Assembly (NCBI GenBank): GCA_017527205.1 | Contig: JAFXQK010000060.1 | Span: 62,001-126,000 of the forward strand | Source of the DNA: Lachnospiraceae bacterium | GTDB lineage: Bacteria > Bacillota > Clostridia > Lachnospirales > Lachnospiraceae | Direction: 5' to 3' | DNA: 64,000 nucleotides | Shown here: positions 18,069 to 27,629 of the stretch, piece by piece | How positions within the stretch are numbered: position 1 is the stretch's first letter | Layout of the letters: each line of letters opens with the position of its first letter | Position numbers and translations under genes: made by a program | Notes under the pieces: generated by a model | What the model was told of the DNA's origin: nothing | What the model saw: only the letters and a program-made list of their open reading frames with translations | The model's database searches: none

Positions 18069-20096
18069 ATGAAGAAAAAAGCATTGTTGGCAATCTTTGC
18101 GGCACTGACGCTTGCCATGGGAGGCATGACCGCCTGCACGAACATGGCAACGGAGCCTGCCGGTGCAAGTGAGACTCAGGAGAGTACGGTAGTTGAAGAG
18201 TCAAAGACGGAGGAGAGCAAGGCAGTGGTTCAGGAGAAAACGGATCAGGAGCTTGCAGACGAAGTGGCAGCACTCATTGATGCCATCTATGTACAAAAAA
18301 GAACCGATCAGACAGATGAGCAGTGTGCGGCGGCAAGGGCTGCATGGGATAAGCTGACGGATGCTCAGAAGGAACTGGTGGAGGGTGAATTTGCAGATCC
18401 CGATTATTTTGGCAGGGACACGGGAGATGCCTCCTTAGACGATCCTTTGAATCAAGATGGTATTGGAGAGAAAGAGCTTTTGGTGGTAAGCTTCGGAACC
18501 TCCTTTAACGAAAGCCGTGCACAGGATATTTCCAGCGTGGAAAAGAGATTGCAGGAGGCAAATCCTGATTGGGACGTGCGCAGGGCTTTTACTGCACAGA
18601 TTATCATCAATCACGTACAGGCCAGGGACGGTGAAAAGATTGACAATATGGAGCAGGCATTAACCCGGGCCGTTAATAATGGCGTAAAAACGCTTGTCGT
18701 ACAGCCTACGCATTTAATGCAGGGCGCGGAGTATGACGAGTTGGTTGATTGCTTGAGCAAATATAAAGACAAGATTCCCTGCATCGTTGTTGCGGATCCG
18801 TTACTTGGCGAGGTTGGCGCAGATGCCTCCATCATCAACGAGGATAAAAAGACTGTGGCACAGGCGGTCGTAGCCGATGACGTGAAGGTGGCAGGCTATG
18901 AGGACGCGGCAGCAGCTGCTAAGGATGGCGTGGCACTGGTTCTGATGGGCCATGGAACCGCACACGGCGCAAAGGTAACCTATAGCCAGATGCAGACACA
19001 GATGCAGGAGCTGGGTTATGACAATGTCTTTATCGGTACCGTTGAGGGCGAACCCGAGGATACGTCATGTGAGGCGGTCATTGAGAAGGTTGCAGAAGCT
19101 GGCTACAAGAAGGTCATTCTTCGTCCGTTGATGGTTGTGGCTGGCGATCATGCCAACAATGACATGGCTGGCGATGATGAGGACTCTTGGAAGAGCATGT
19201 TTATTGCTTCTGGAAGGTTTGAAAGTGTTGACGTACAGATTGCAGGTCTTGGCAGAATTCCTGAGATACAGGAGATCTATAAAAAGCATACGGAGGAAGC
19301 CATTGAGCTTGCGAAGGATGTTGCAACGGGAAGCGGAGCAGTGAATGCTGGTTTGACCGTTGCAGATCTCAAGGAGGGCGTTACCTACCTTGCAAAGTTC
19401 GATACGGACAGTGGCATGTTTAAGGCCAATGAAGCCTGCGAAGGCAAAGGAACCCTGACGATCAAGGACGGCAAAATGACTTTGCACATTAGCATGCCCA
19501 GCGATAAGATCGTTAACCTGTTCCCTGGACTGATTGCCAACATGACCGAAAATGATGCAGCAATCCTTCAGCCTACGATCGACGTAGTGACCTATGCAGA
19601 TGGCACGACAGAAGAAGTTTATGGCTTTGACGTACCCGTTCCTGTGCTAAATGAAGAGTTTGACCTTGCGCTTGTTGGAACGAAGGGAACCTGGTATGAT
19701 CACAAGGTCATCGTTTCCGAGGTGGCAGAAGGTAGTCTTGAAAAAGTAGTGACGGTCAAGGGAGCTGTTGCAACGGATGCAAAGTTAGCTGACGGCGAAT
19801 ATGTTGCAGAGGTGACGCTCTCCGGTGGCAGTGGCAAAACAACCGTGGAAAGCCCTGTCAAGATCATTGTCAAGGATGGGCAGGCATATGCCGTTTTGGT
19901 TTGGAACAGCAAGAATTATGACTACATGATCGTGGACGAAGTGAAGTATTTAAATGAGGCCGCAGAGGGAGAAAACTCTCAGTTCACCATCCCCGTTAAG
20001 GCGTTCGGCGAGGAGCTCAGCGTCATTGGCGATACGATTGCCATGAGCAAGCCTCACGAAATTGAGTATACCTTACTGTTCGAATTACAGCAATAA
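18069..20096 (+). CDS. cbiK: Surface lipoprotein sirohydrochlorin cobaltochelatase (CbiK-like) with C-terminal NEAT-like domains
   Basis: A lipoprotein signal (MKKKALLAIFAALTLAMGG, Cys near residue 24) and an acidic Ser/Glu linker lead to a short helical domain (about 60-110). The CbiK chelatase domain spans about 134-415: VVSFGTSFNESRA, the metal-site LMGHGTAHGAK and AGDHANNDMAGDD. Two beta-rich NEAT-like segments follow (about 430-550 and 572-675; note NYDYMIVDE and MSKPHEIEYTL). CbiK inserts Co2+ into sirohydrochlorin, normally in the cytosol; here it would sit outside the membrane. ATG 18069 follows GGAAAGAGGAGAG; an upstream in-frame extension lies in the leader and is rejected. Product 675 aa. 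Confidence 0.88.
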   Translation: MKKKALLAIFAALTLAMGGMTACTNMATEPAGASETQESTVVEESKTEESKAVVQEKTDQELADEVAALIDAIYVQKRTDQTDEQCAAARAAWDKLTDAQKELVEGEFADPDYFGRDTGDASLDDPLNQDGIGEKELLVVSFGTSFNESRAQDISSVEKRLQEANPDWDVRRAFTAQIIINHVQARDGEKIDNMEQALTRAVNNGVKTLVVQPTHLMQGAEYDELVDCLSKYKDKIPCIVVADPLLGEVGADASIINEDKKTVAQAVVADDVKVAGYEDAAAAAKDGVALVLMGHGTAHGAKVTYSQMQTQMQELGYDNVFIGTVEGEPEDTSCEAVIEKVAEAGYKKVILRPLMVVAGDHANNDMAGDDEDSWKSMFIASGRFESVDVQIAGLGRIPEIQEIYKKHTEEAIELAKDVATGSGAVNAGLTVADLKEGVTYLAKFDTDSGMFKANEACEGKGTLTIKDGKMTLHISMPSDKIVNLFPGLIANMTENDAAILQPTIDVVTYADGTTEEVYGFDVPVPVLNEEFDLALVGTKGTWYDHKVIVSEVAEGSLEKVVTVKGAVATDAKLADGEYVAEVTLSGGSGKTTVESPVKIIVKDGQAYAVLVWNSKNYDYMIVDEVKYLNEAAEGENSQFTIPVKAFGEELSVIGDTIAMSKPHEIEYTLLFELQQ

Positions 20097-20108
20097 AGGA
20101 TGACATCT

Positions 20109-21299
20109 ATGCGTAAAGTATTCCTCATCATTTTATGCTTGTCCCTGTGCGCCTGTGGCGTGCGGGGGCAGGCGGGAATGCCTGATGCCGAAACGGGCGG
20201 GCATTCGAACATAGAAAATACACATGTCGTGGACGGAGAAATGGATGCTGCGTCCTTTGACCAGATGCAATGGGAAAAGGGTATGGAGCTTTCTCATGCC
20301 ACGACTTTTTTTGTGGAAAGCTGCGGCGAATATAACCTGATCACCATTGCAGGGACGGATCGATATCTGCTAATCCCCGAGGGGGGAACCATTCCGGCAG
20401 AAGTGCCAAAGGACGTGATCGTTCTCCAAAAGCCTTTGACAAAGGTCTATATGGCTTCTTCCTCCGTCTTTGACCTTGTGAGGGAGGCGGGAGCGTTGGA
20501 CCGTCTGAAATTTTCCGGGAGCAAAATGGACGACCTGTGCATTGCGGACGCGGTGACCGCAATGGAGGAGGGAAGACTTCTTTATGCAGGAAAATACAGT
20601 AAGCCGGACTATGAACTATTGCTTGCTGAGGGCTGTGATCTGGCGGTTGAAAATACGATGATTTATCACAATCCGGAGGCAAAGGAAAAACTCGAATCCT
20701 TGGGAATTCCCGTGCTGGTGGAGAACTCAAGCTATGAGGAGCATCCCTTTGGAAGGCTGGAATGGATCAAACTCTATGGACTGTTGTTTGATCATTATGA
20801 GGAGGCACGACAGTTTTTTGATGAGAGAATCAAAGGACTGACTCCCGTGCTGCAGCAGGAACCGACAGGACAAAAGGTAGCCTTTTTCTATGTCAATTCC
20901 AATGGCGTCGTGAATGTCAGAAAGCCCGGGGACTATGTCGCAAAAATGATTGCACTCGCAGGCGGAGAATATGTTTTGGCAGGTATGAAGGAGGAAGAGG
21001 AAAATGCTCTTTCAACCATGAACATGCAGATGGAGGACTTTTATCTTGCTGCGAAGGATGCGGACGTGATCATTTATAACAGCACGATCGTGGGAGAGAT
21101 CAAAAGCATCTCGGAGCTGGAAGCAATCAGTCCCGTATTTTCGGATTTCAAGGCAGTCAGGGAGGGAAGGGTTTATTGCACGGCAAAAAATTTTTTCCAG
21201 GAGACGACAGCCATCACGGATTTTGTCGAGGATCTTGGAAGGGCGCTTAGAGACCAGAATGCGACGGAGTTTTCACAGCTCATTAGAGTCAATCGGTAA
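20109..21299 (+). CDS. btuF: Corrinoid/iron-chelate ABC transporter substrate-binding lipoprotein (BtuF-like)
   Basis: A 396-aa lipoprotein: MRKVFLIILCLSLCACG gives a lipobox LCAC. The mature part has the class III solute-binding layout seen in FecB/BtuF proteins: LDRLKFSGSK-type first lobe, a long linking helix (LFDHYEEARQFFDERIKGL) and a second lobe with VYCTAKNFFQ near the end. ATG 20109 is preferred because AAAGGA gives 8-nt spacing; an ATG 9 nt upstream is too close to it. The riboswitch and neighbouring cobalamin genes point to corrinoids as cargo rather than ferric siderophores, but this is inference. Confidence 0.85.
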   Translation: MRKVFLIILCLSLCACGVRGQAGMPDAETGGHSNIENTHVVDGEMDAASFDQMQWEKGMELSHATTFFVESCGEYNLITIAGTDRYLLIPEGGTIPAEVPKDVIVLQKPLTKVYMASSSVFDLVREAGALDRLKFSGSKMDDLCIADAVTAMEEGRLLYAGKYSKPDYELLLAEGCDLAVENTMIYHNPEAKEKLESLGIPVLVENSSYEEHPFGRLEWIKLYGLLFDHYEEARQFFDERIKGLTPVLQQEPTGQKVAFFYVNSNGVVNVRKPGDYVAKMIALAGGEYVLAGMKEEEENALSTMNMQMEDFYLAAKDADVIIYNSTIVGEIKSISELEAISPVFSDFKAVREGRVYCTAKNFFQETTAITDFVEDLGRALRDQNATEFSQLIRVNR

Positions 21300-21394
21300 T
21301 CCTTATTTGTAAATGTTTTTTGCTTAAAAGGATTGGGCGACTTGGGAAAAAGAAGGGGAAAAAGGGGCAGAAAAAGTGAGCTCCGAAGGAGAAC

Positions 21395-22471
21395 ATGGAA
21401 CAGGAAAAGAGTAAGAAAAACATGGAAGACGGCGGAACGGAAAAGCTGATGCGGAGAGAGCCCGTCATGATGCGGAGAATCCTTTTCTTCTCAGGGATGC
21501 TTCTGCTCTTATTTGGACTTGTGGCTTGGAACGTTGGAAGCGGCAGCCAGTCCATGTCCTTTCGTGAAATTCTGGATATCCTGACGGGAAAGGTGCAAGA
21601 GGGAGCAGCGTTTCAGATTTTGTGGAATATTCGCTTCCCGAGGATCTGTGCGGCCTTTTTTCTGGGCGGTGCCCTTGCCGTTTCTGGATTTTTACTACAG
21701 ACCTTTTTTGGCAATCCCATCGCTGGTCCCTATGTGCTTGGCATTTCTTCCGGGGCAAAGCTTGTCGTGGCGATCGTGATGATTATGCTGCTGAGTAAAG
21801 GAGTTCGCATCAGCTCCTTTGGGATGATGGCAGCAGCCTTTGTGGGCGCCATGATTGCGATGGGCTTTGTTCTTTTGGTTTCGCTCCGCGTACAGAAGAT
21901 GTCTTTGCTGATCGTATGCGGTATCATGATCGGATATATCTGCTCTGCAGTCACGGAGCTTCTTGTCACCTTTGCGGATGATTCCAACATTGTCAATCTT
22001 CATAACTGGTCCATGGGAAGCTTTTCCGGCATGGCGTGGGGGAACGTCAAAACTATGGCGTGGATCGTTCTTCTTACCTGCGTCATTACCTTTCTTTTGT
22101 CGAAACCCATCGGGGCATATCAGATGGGAGAGGCCTATGCGAGGAATATGGGAGTCAATATTAGGGGCCTTCGGATTCTGCTGATCTTGCTTTCCAGTAT
22201 TTTGTCAGCGTGCGTCACGGCTTTTGCTGGACCGATCTCCTTTGTTGGCATTGCTGTTCCGCATCTGGTGAAGCTGATGACAAAGACGGCGAAGCCCTAT
22301 CTTATGATCCCCGGCTGTTTCCTGTGTGGGGCGGTCGTGACATTGTTTTGTGATGGCATTGCGCGGACGATCTTTGCACCCACGGAGGTCAGTATCAGCT
22401 CTGTTACGGCCGTATTGTTGGCACCGGTAGTTATCCTGATGATGATCAGAAAGGGAGAAAAGAGAAGATGA
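21395..22471 (+). CDS. btuC: FecCD-family ABC permease for corrinoid uptake
   Basis: A 358-aa polytopic membrane protein with about 9-10 hydrophobic helices. Typical BtuC/FecCD sequences are visible: IRFPRICAAFFLGGALAVSG, NPIAGPYVLGISSGA, WSMGSFSG and GPISFVGIAVPHL (cytoplasmic coupling region). The start ATG 21395 follows GAAGGAG. The stop overlaps the next gene by 4 bp (ATGA). Partner of the upstream binding protein and the downstream ATPase. Confidence 0.93.
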   Translation: MEQEKSKKNMEDGGTEKLMRREPVMMRRILFFSGMLLLLFGLVAWNVGSGSQSMSFREILDILTGKVQEGAAFQILWNIRFPRICAAFFLGGALAVSGFLLQTFFGNPIAGPYVLGISSGAKLVVAIVMIMLLSKGVRISSFGMMAAAFVGAMIAMGFVLLVSLRVQKMSLLIVCGIMIGYICSAVTELLVTFADDSNIVNLHNWSMGSFSGMAWGNVKTMAWIVLLTCVITFLLSKPIGAYQMGEAYARNMGVNIRGLRILLILLSSILSACVTAFAGPISFVGIAVPHLVKLMTKTAKPYLMIPGCFLCGAVVTLFCDGIARTIFAPTEVSISSVTAVLLAPVVILMMIRKGEKRR

Positions 22472-22842
22472 AAAAGGAACGACTTTTCTATTTCCTTGGA
22501 TTTCTTGTCCTGTTGGCAGTGGAATTTTACATAGGTATTTTTGTGCATGATCGCTTTGTTCGCCCCTATGTCGGCGACGTGCTGGTTGTGATTGTTTTAT
22601 ATACTCTTTTTCGAACCTTCTCCGTGAAGAAACCTGTGTGGCTGAGCCTTTGGATATTTCTTTTTGCCATCTTTGTGGAAATTACGCAAATTCCGCCGCT
22701 TGTGGATGTCTTGGGCATTCGAAGCCACTTTCTTCGCGTCCTGATGGGAACGAGCTTTGCATGGGCGGACATGTTGGCTTATGCAGTGGGAAGCGTTGTC
22801 AATTTGCTTCTGGATCTTAGGATCAGGAAGGAGCGCAGATGA
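22468..22842 (+). CDS. DUF2809-family small membrane protein
   Basis: 124 aa with about four hydrophobic helices and the characteristic ending of the DUF2809 family (SHFLRVLMGTSFAWADMLAYAVG). Function unknown. It overlaps both the permease and the ATPase genes by 4 bp each, so it is made in step with the transporter and may be an accessory subunit. That placement within a transporter is the only functional hint in the sequence. Confidence 0.75.
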   Translation: MKKERLFYFLGFLVLLAVEFYIGIFVHDRFVRPYVGDVLVVIVLYTLFRTFSVKKPVWLSLWIFLFAIFVEITQIPPLVDVLGIRSHFLRVLMGTSFAWADMLAYAVGSVVNLLLDLRIRKERR

Positions 22843-23948
22843 CGGAAAAGATGGGATTGAAAACAGAAAATTTATCCGTTGGTTATGGAAAAAAAATCCT
22901 TCTTTCTGGTGTGGAGCTGGAGGTAAAAGCAGGTAAAATTCTAACACTGATCGGCCCTAACGGTTCTGGAAAATCGACCATCCTAAAGACGATTACGAGG
23001 CAGCTGAGAACCCTGGGGGGAAAGATTTTGCTTATGGATCGGAACATGGAGGAGCTTCCCGGAGAGGAGATCGCGAAGACGCTTTCCATGGTGATGACGG
23101 AACGCCCGACGCCAGAGCTGATGACCTGCAGGGAGGTTGTCGGAACAGGCCGATACCCTTATGTCGGACTCATGGGAATCCTCGGAAAAGAGGATTGGAA
23201 AAAGGTGGAGAAAGCCTTGGAGACGGTCTTGGCGAAAGAGGTCGCGGACAAGAGCTTTTATGAGATTAGTGACGGGCAAAGACAGCGCGTTATGTTGGCC
23301 AGGGCGCTTTGTCAGGAGCCGCAGGTGCTGGTCTTGGATGAGCCGACGTCTTATCTGGACATGCGATTTAAGCTGGACATTTTGGAGAGCATTCGCCGTC
23401 TGGCGAAGGAACGCAAGATCGCGATCATGATGTCCCTGCATGAGCTGGACCTTGCCATGAAGGTGTCTGACGAGATCGCCTGTGTGGATGGCAAAGGAAT
23501 TTCAAGGCTGGGAACGCCGGAGGAGGTTTTTCGGGGTACCTACGTGCAGGAGCTTTACGGCGTAAGCAAAGAAAGCTATGAACCTCTCACGGGGGAGCTG
23601 TTTCTTTCGTCGAAAGGGATTCAGCCAAAGGCCTTTGTGATCGGCGGCGGGGGGGAAGGAATCCCCACATATTACAGACTTCAGAGGGAGGAGATCCCTT
23701 TTGCCGCAGGCATCTTGTTTGAAAATGATCTGGAGATGGCGGCGGCGCGGGCATGTGCTTCGAAGGTGATCAGCGTGGCGGCATTTTCGGAGATGGGTGA
23801 GGAAGCCTTAAAAAGGGCGAAGGAGTGCATGGACGAGTGCGAGACGGTTTTCTGCCCATTGACGACCTTTGGCCCGCTAAATGAGGCAAATAAAGCACTT
23901 TTAGAGTATGCTCAAAATTGCGGAAAACTAAAAAACGTGTTAGAATAG
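22839..23948 (+). CDS. btuD: ABC transporter ATPase (BtuD-like) with an extra C-terminal domain
   Basis: Residues about 1-255 form the nucleotide-binding domain: Walker A GPNGSGKS, signature SDGQRQR, Walker [13 protein letters not shown] and the switch His in SLHELD. The signature SDGQR replaces the usual SGGQ/SGGE. Residues about 260-369 are an added domain opening with [11 protein letters not shown] and continuing with alternating hydrophobic strands and helices; it looks Rossmann-like and is absent from ordinary BtuD. The domain may sense a ligand. Start overlaps DUF2809 (ATGA). Confidence 0.88.
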   Translation: MTEKMGLKTENLSVGYGKKILLSGVELEVKAGKILTLIGPNGSGKSTILKTITRQLRTLGGKILLMDRNMEELPGEEIAKTLSMVMTERPTPELMTCREVVGTGRYPYVGLMGILGKEDWKKVEKALETVLAKEVADKSFYEISDGQRQRVMLARALCQEPQVLVLDEPTSYLDMRFKLDILESIRRLAKERKIAIMMSLHELDLAMKVSDEIACVDGKGISRLGTPEEVFRGTYVQELYGVSKESYEPLTGELFLSSKGIQPKAFVIGGGGEGIPTYYRLQREEIPFAAGILFENDLEMAAARACASKVISVAAFSEMGEEALKRAKECMDECETVFCPLTTFGPLNEANKALLEYAQNCGKLKNVLE

Positions 23949-23965
23949 AAGCTGGAGGACGGAAG

Positions 23966-25528
23966 ATGGCAAAGGTACTCATGGTACAGGGAACGATGTC
24001 CAATGCGGGAAAAAGCCTTGTCGTGGCAGGGCTTTGCAGGATCTTTAAGCAGGATGGATATCGCGTGGCCCCCTTTAAGTCGCAGAACATGGCCCTCAAT
24101 TCGTTTATCACGAAGGAGGGACTGGAAATGGGACGCGCACAGGTCATGCAGGCGGAGGCGGCAGGCATCGAACCCATGGTTTGCATGAATCCCATTTTAT
24201 TAAAACCTACGACGGATAAGGGCTCCCAGGTCATTGTCAACGGAGAAGTCCTTGGCAACATGCCGGCAAAGGAGTATTTTAAGTATAAGACCAGGCTGAT
24301 CCCAGATATTATAAAGGCTTTTCAAAAGCTGGAGGAATACGCAGACGTCATTGTCATTGAAGGCGCGGGCAGTCCTGCGGAGATCAATCTCAAGGAAAAT
24401 GATATTGTCAACATGGGCCTTGCAAAGCTCGTGGATGCTCCCGTTCTTCTTGTCGGCGACATTGACAGGGGAGGCGTCTTTGCTCAGCTTCTTGGGACGA
24501 TCATGCTTTTGGAGGAGGACGAGAAGGAACGAATCAAGGGCCTGATTGTCAATAAATTTCGAGGAGACAAGACCATCTTGGATCCGGGAATAACGATGCT
24601 GGAGGAGCGCGGCGGCATTCCCGTAACGGGCGTCCTTCCGTACATGCACGTGAAACTGGATGATGAGGACAGTCTCAGCGAGCGTCTGACGGACAAGGGA
24701 CGCGGCGTTGTAAACATTGCCGTGATCAGGCTCCCGCGCATTTCGAATTTCACGGACTTTTCCGCCTTTGAACGAATTGACGGCGTTAAAGTGACCTACG
24801 TTACAAGGCCTTCTGAGCTCGCGGATGCGGACTTTGTCATATTGCCCGGCAGTAAGAATACGATTGGCGATTTGAAGTGGCTTCGCGAGAGTGGCATGGA
24901 GGCTTCCGTCTATCGCTTTGCACAGGAAAAGCCAGTCATGGGAATCTGCGGCGGCTATCAGATGCTTGGAAGCGTTATTTCTGATCCTGAAGGTGTCGAG
25001 GAGGGCGGTTCCATTCGTGGCCTTGGGCTTTTGAACATGGAGACGGTGCTGCAAAAGCAAAAAACAACCATGCAGGTCAGCGGAAGCTTTGAAAAGCTGA
25101 CGGGTTTCTTTGCTTGCTTGTCTGGACAGAGGATAGAAGGTTATGAGATCCACATGGGAAATACACATCCCATGGAGTGCTCGGACCAAACAGAAGCTGG
25201 TAAGAAATCCGGGGGAGCTCTTACAAGGCTTCAAACAAAGGGGCAAACAGACGAGAATGCCTCTGCCTGCATGGGCGAGGAGCGTCTGGACGGAGCCGTT
25301 TGCGGTGACGTCTGTGGCAGCTACGTACATGGCATTTTTGATCATGGCGACATCGCATTTACCCTTGCAAAGGCTTTGGCGGACAAGAAGGGCGTGATCC
25401 TAAAGAAACCGCAGGAGTCAGATTATCAGGCATACAAGGAGAGCCAATATGATCTTTTGGCGGAAGAAATGAGAAAGCACATGGACATGGATGCAGTCTA
25501 TGCCATGCTTCGGGATGCTGCAATTTAA
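23966..25528 (+). CDS. cbiP: Cobyric acid synthase (CbiP/CobQ)
   Basis: Glutamine-dependent amidation of adenosylcobyrinic acid a,c-diamide at b, d, e and g. N-terminal DTBS-like ATP-binding part: [12 protein letters not shown] and [10 protein letters not shown]. The C-terminal class I-like glutaminase has the Cys in [10 protein letters not shown] and the His in [13 protein letters not shown] 23966 after CTGGAGGACGG gives the classical [10 protein letters not shown] start; the longer frame would overlap the ATPase gene. A polar insertion (about residues 405-440, rich in Thr/Gln/Lys/Glu) interrupts the glutaminase domain; similar insertions occur in other cobalamin enzymes here. 520 aa. Confidence 0.95.
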   Translation: MAKVLMVQGTMSNAGKSLVVAGLCRIFKQDGYRVAPFKSQNMALNSFITKEGLEMGRAQVMQAEAAGIEPMVCMNPILLKPTTDKGSQVIVNGEVLGNMPAKEYFKYKTRLIPDIIKAFQKLEEYADVIVIEGAGSPAEINLKENDIVNMGLAKLVDAPVLLVGDIDRGGVFAQLLGTIMLLEEDEKERIKGLIVNKFRGDKTILDPGITMLEERGGIPVTGVLPYMHVKLDDEDSLSERLTDKGRGVVNIAVIRLPRISNFTDFSAFERIDGVKVTYVTRPSELADADFVILPGSKNTIGDLKWLRESGMEASVYRFAQEKPVMGICGGYQMLGSVISDPEGVEEGGSIRGLGLLNMETVLQKQKTTMQVSGSFEKLTGFFACLSGQRIEGYEIHMGNTHPMECSDQTEAGKKSGGALTRLQTKGQTDENASACMGEERLDGAVCGDVCGSYVHGIFDHGDIAFTLAKALADKKGVILKKPQESDYQAYKESQYDLLAEEMRKHMDMDAVYAMLRDAAI

Positions 25529-25573
25529 GTTTTTGCTGATGAAAGCAAGAGTAGTCGTCAAGACGGGAGGTAA

Positions 25574-26698
25574 ATGCTGCTCATGGATGGAGATCGATTG
25601 GATTGGAAGCTATATAAAGAGATCAAGGCAGGCTGGGACAGGGTAGCTAAACCCATAGATGGCATGGGCAGATTTGAGGAGTATTTGTCTCGCATCGGAG
25701 CCATACAGGGGACGAAGCTGCCGAAGCTGGCAAAAAGCCGTGTCATCGTCTGCTGTGCGGATAATGGCATTGTAGAAGAAGGTGTCAGCCAGTGCGGTCA
25801 AGAGGTGACAGCCATTTGTGCAGAAAACATTGGTGGCGGAAAATCGAGCGTTGCCATTATGGCAAAGCAGGCTGGCGTTGACGTATTATGTGTTGACGTC
25901 GGAATCAACACGGACAAAGAGCTTTCGAACGTACGAAATGAAAAGATTCGAAAAGGAACCAGAAATTTTAGAAAAGAACCTGCCATGACGCCGGAAGAAA
26001 TGGAGAAGGCGGTAAACATTGGGCTAAAGCTTGTTTTGGAAAGCAAGGAACAGGGCTACGAGATTTTGGGGATTGGCGAGATGGGGATTGGCAACACGAC
26101 AACCTCCAGCGCCGTCACTGCGGCCATCTTAGGATTGTCACCTGAACTGGTCACGGGCAGGGGTGCAGGCTTAAATGACGAAGGCTTTCAGCACAAAAAG
26201 GAGATCATTCGTGAGGCGCTGCTTCAATATGGGTATCAAACCGAGATTGGGGAGGTGCGGGATCTGGTGGCAAAGATGGGCGTAGAGCTTGGAGATAAGA
26301 AAAATAATCCATTGTCGCCTAGCCAGTATGCCTTGGACGTGCTAAGAACCTTGGGTGGTTATGATCTTGTGTGCATGGCCGGAATATGCATGGGAGGTTT
26401 TAAGTATCACGTGCCGATCGTCTTAGATGGTTTTATTAGTCTTGTCGCAGCACTGATAGCGTGCAGGGTAGTTCCGGAGACGAAAGAATATCTCATTCCC
26501 TCTCATTCAGGCAAGGAGCCTGCCATGAAGGCCATCGAGAAGGAGCTTGGGCTTGCGCCCGTGCTTTATGCAAATATGGCGCTGGGAGAAGGAACGGGGG
26601 CAGTACTCATGCTGCAGCTTTTGAAAACTGCAAATGCCGTATATGAGCAAAGCTGCTCCTTTGAAAACGCTGGTATTGAGCAATATCAAAGATATTAA
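25574..26698 (+). CDS. cobT: Nicotinate-nucleotide:dimethylbenzimidazole phosphoribosyltransferase
   Basis: Activates the lower-ligand base to alpha-ribazole 5'-phosphate. Motifs of the family: IVCCADNGIVEEGVSQ, the long GEMGIGNTTTSSA, GRGAGLND, and the C-terminal catalytic Glu in ALGEGTGAV. At 374 aa it is slightly longer than usual. ATG 25574 stands only 3 nt from GGGAGG; ATG 25583 would have 12-nt spacing, so the true start is one of these two. The gene ends just before a palindromic element and tandem repeats. Confidence 0.93.
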   Translation: MLLMDGDRLDWKLYKEIKAGWDRVAKPIDGMGRFEEYLSRIGAIQGTKLPKLAKSRVIVCCADNGIVEEGVSQCGQEVTAICAENIGGGKSSVAIMAKQAGVDVLCVDVGINTDKELSNVRNEKIRKGTRNFRKEPAMTPEEMEKAVNIGLKLVLESKEQGYEILGIGEMGIGNTTTSSAVTAAILGLSPELVTGRGAGLNDEGFQHKKEIIREALLQYGYQTEIGEVRDLVAKMGVELGDKKNNPLSPSQYALDVLRTLGGYDLVCMAGICMGGFKYHVPIVLDGFISLVAALIACRVVPETKEYLIPSHSGKEPAMKAIEKELGLAPVLYANMALGEGTGAVLMLQLLKTANAVYEQSCSFENAGIEQYQRY

Positions 26699-26704
26699 CG
26701 ATAA

Positions 26705-26777
26705 CTCGGGGCTAGGTTTGGATTGTCTTTCTGGTAGACTTTAGACCCAGAAAGACAATCCAAACCTTCCCCTCGAG
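26705..26777 (+). repeat. 73-nt palindromic element, copy A
   Basis: Starts CTCGGGGCTAGG and ends CCTTCCCCTCGAG. A stem of about 30 bp closes on a 12-nt loop TAGACTTTAGAC. Exactly the same length as copies B (32772-32844) and C (40163-40235), with changes in one arm matched in the other. Lies 6 nt after the cobT stop; no T-run follows. Confidence 0.8.
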
Positions 26778-26879
26778 GATATGGAAAGTTTAATTATATT
26801 GCTAATCCTTTTTCTTGAGGATATGGAAAGTATAATTATATTGCAGATTATTTTCTTGAGGATATGGAAGGCTAGAATG
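26772..26879 (+). repeat. Tandem repeat, 41-42 nt unit, about 2.6 copies
   Basis: CTYGAGGATATGGAAAG begins each unit at 26772, 26814 and 26855; units continue with an A/T-rich tract (AATTATATTGC). The first unit starts on the last bases of palindrome copy A. A reversed trace (TATCCTCTCAAG) occurs at about 26895-26906. The remaining intergenic bases up to 26977 contain no gene I can support, only the SD GGAGAAGG of the next gene. Confidence 0.75.
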
Positions 26880-26977
26880 ATAGACATGATTCATTATCCT
26901 CTCAAGAATAAGAGAAGTTTCATGAATGGCATATTTTATGATTCTTTCGAGTTTAATAATCGGAGAAGGTTTGTCGT

Positions 26978-27517
26978 ATGATATTGGTTTTGGGTGGGAG
27001 CGGATGCGGGAAATCTGCTTATGCGGAAAAGCGAATACAGGAAGCGGCAGTGAAAAATCATGCGACCATCTATTATTTGGCGACCATGCAGGTCTATGGG
27101 GAAGAGGGACGCAAAAAAGTGGAACGCCATATTGAGCTGCGGCGCGGTAAGGGAATGCTGACGATCGAACAGACCAGGGAGATCGCGGATTCTATCCGGC
27201 AGATGCAGGAGGGGCCGCGAGTGGTGCTGCTGGAGGATTTGGGGAATCTGGTGGCAAATGAAATGTTTCAAAGCGATGGTACGGTGAATTCTCCAAAGAT
27301 GGTGGCAGAGAAAATCGTTACGCAACTGAAGATGATCAGTGCAAAGGTTTCCGGGCTGATCATTGTTTCGAATAACGTATTTGAGGATGGCATCGAATAC
27401 GAAGAGGGAACCATGAATTATATTCGTGCGTTGGGGGAAATCCATCAGAAGCTTACAGGGGAAGCTGAGGAGGTCGTTGAAGTGGTAGCAGGGATCCCGG
27501 TGACATTAAAGGTCTGA
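26978..27517 (+). CDS. cobU: CobU-type adenosylcobinamide kinase/guanylyltransferase, paralogue 1
   Basis: 179 aa, with an intact P-loop GGSGCGKSAYAEKR and the conserved YLATMQ and VERHIELRRG, whose His corresponds to the guanylylated residue of CobU. It lacks the later family signature (NEVGxGIVP): the equivalent region reads IVSNNVFEDGIEYEEG. It could phosphorylate adenosylcobinamide and transfer GMP, or do one half-reaction together with the second paralogue at 30374. ATG 26978 follows GGAGAAGG. Confidence 0.85.
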   Translation: MILVLGGSGCGKSAYAEKRIQEAAVKNHATIYYLATMQVYGEEGRKKVERHIELRRGKGMLTIEQTREIADSIRQMQEGPRVVLLEDLGNLVANEMFQSDGTVNSPKMVAEKIVTQLKMISAKVSGLIIVSNNVFEDGIEYEEGTMNYIRALGEIHQKLTGEAEEVVEVVAGIPVTLKV

Positions 27518-27629
27518 GATCCAAGGGGAACGCTCAAAAAGCATCCTAGGCGCAGATACAAAGGTTTTTGGAGAGGGCGCAAGAGAAGGCTTTGGGGGCA
27601 ACAAGAGAAGGGCGAAGAGGTAGGGCAGA

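Noticed and set aside
20109..23948. Ferric siderophore transporter
   Set aside because: Sequence alone would allow it, but the B12 riboswitch and cobalamin genes around it make corrinoid uptake the better explanation.
24200..25345. 381-aa antisense ORF opposite cbiP
   Set aside because: A mirror of the strongly coding + strand; no SD, no recognisable domain.
26705..26777. Palindromes as ordinary intrinsic terminators
   Set aside because: No T-run follows, copy C is in a 5' leader after a promoter, and the fixed 73-nt length is not expected for terminators.
26772..26906. CRISPR array
   Set aside because: Units are direct tandem repeats with no distinct spacers and no cas genes nearby.
26781..26981. 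66-aa ORF through the tandem repeats
   Set aside because: Its repetitive hydrophobic sequence simply follows the DNA repeat, it has no SD, and it overlaps the cobU start.
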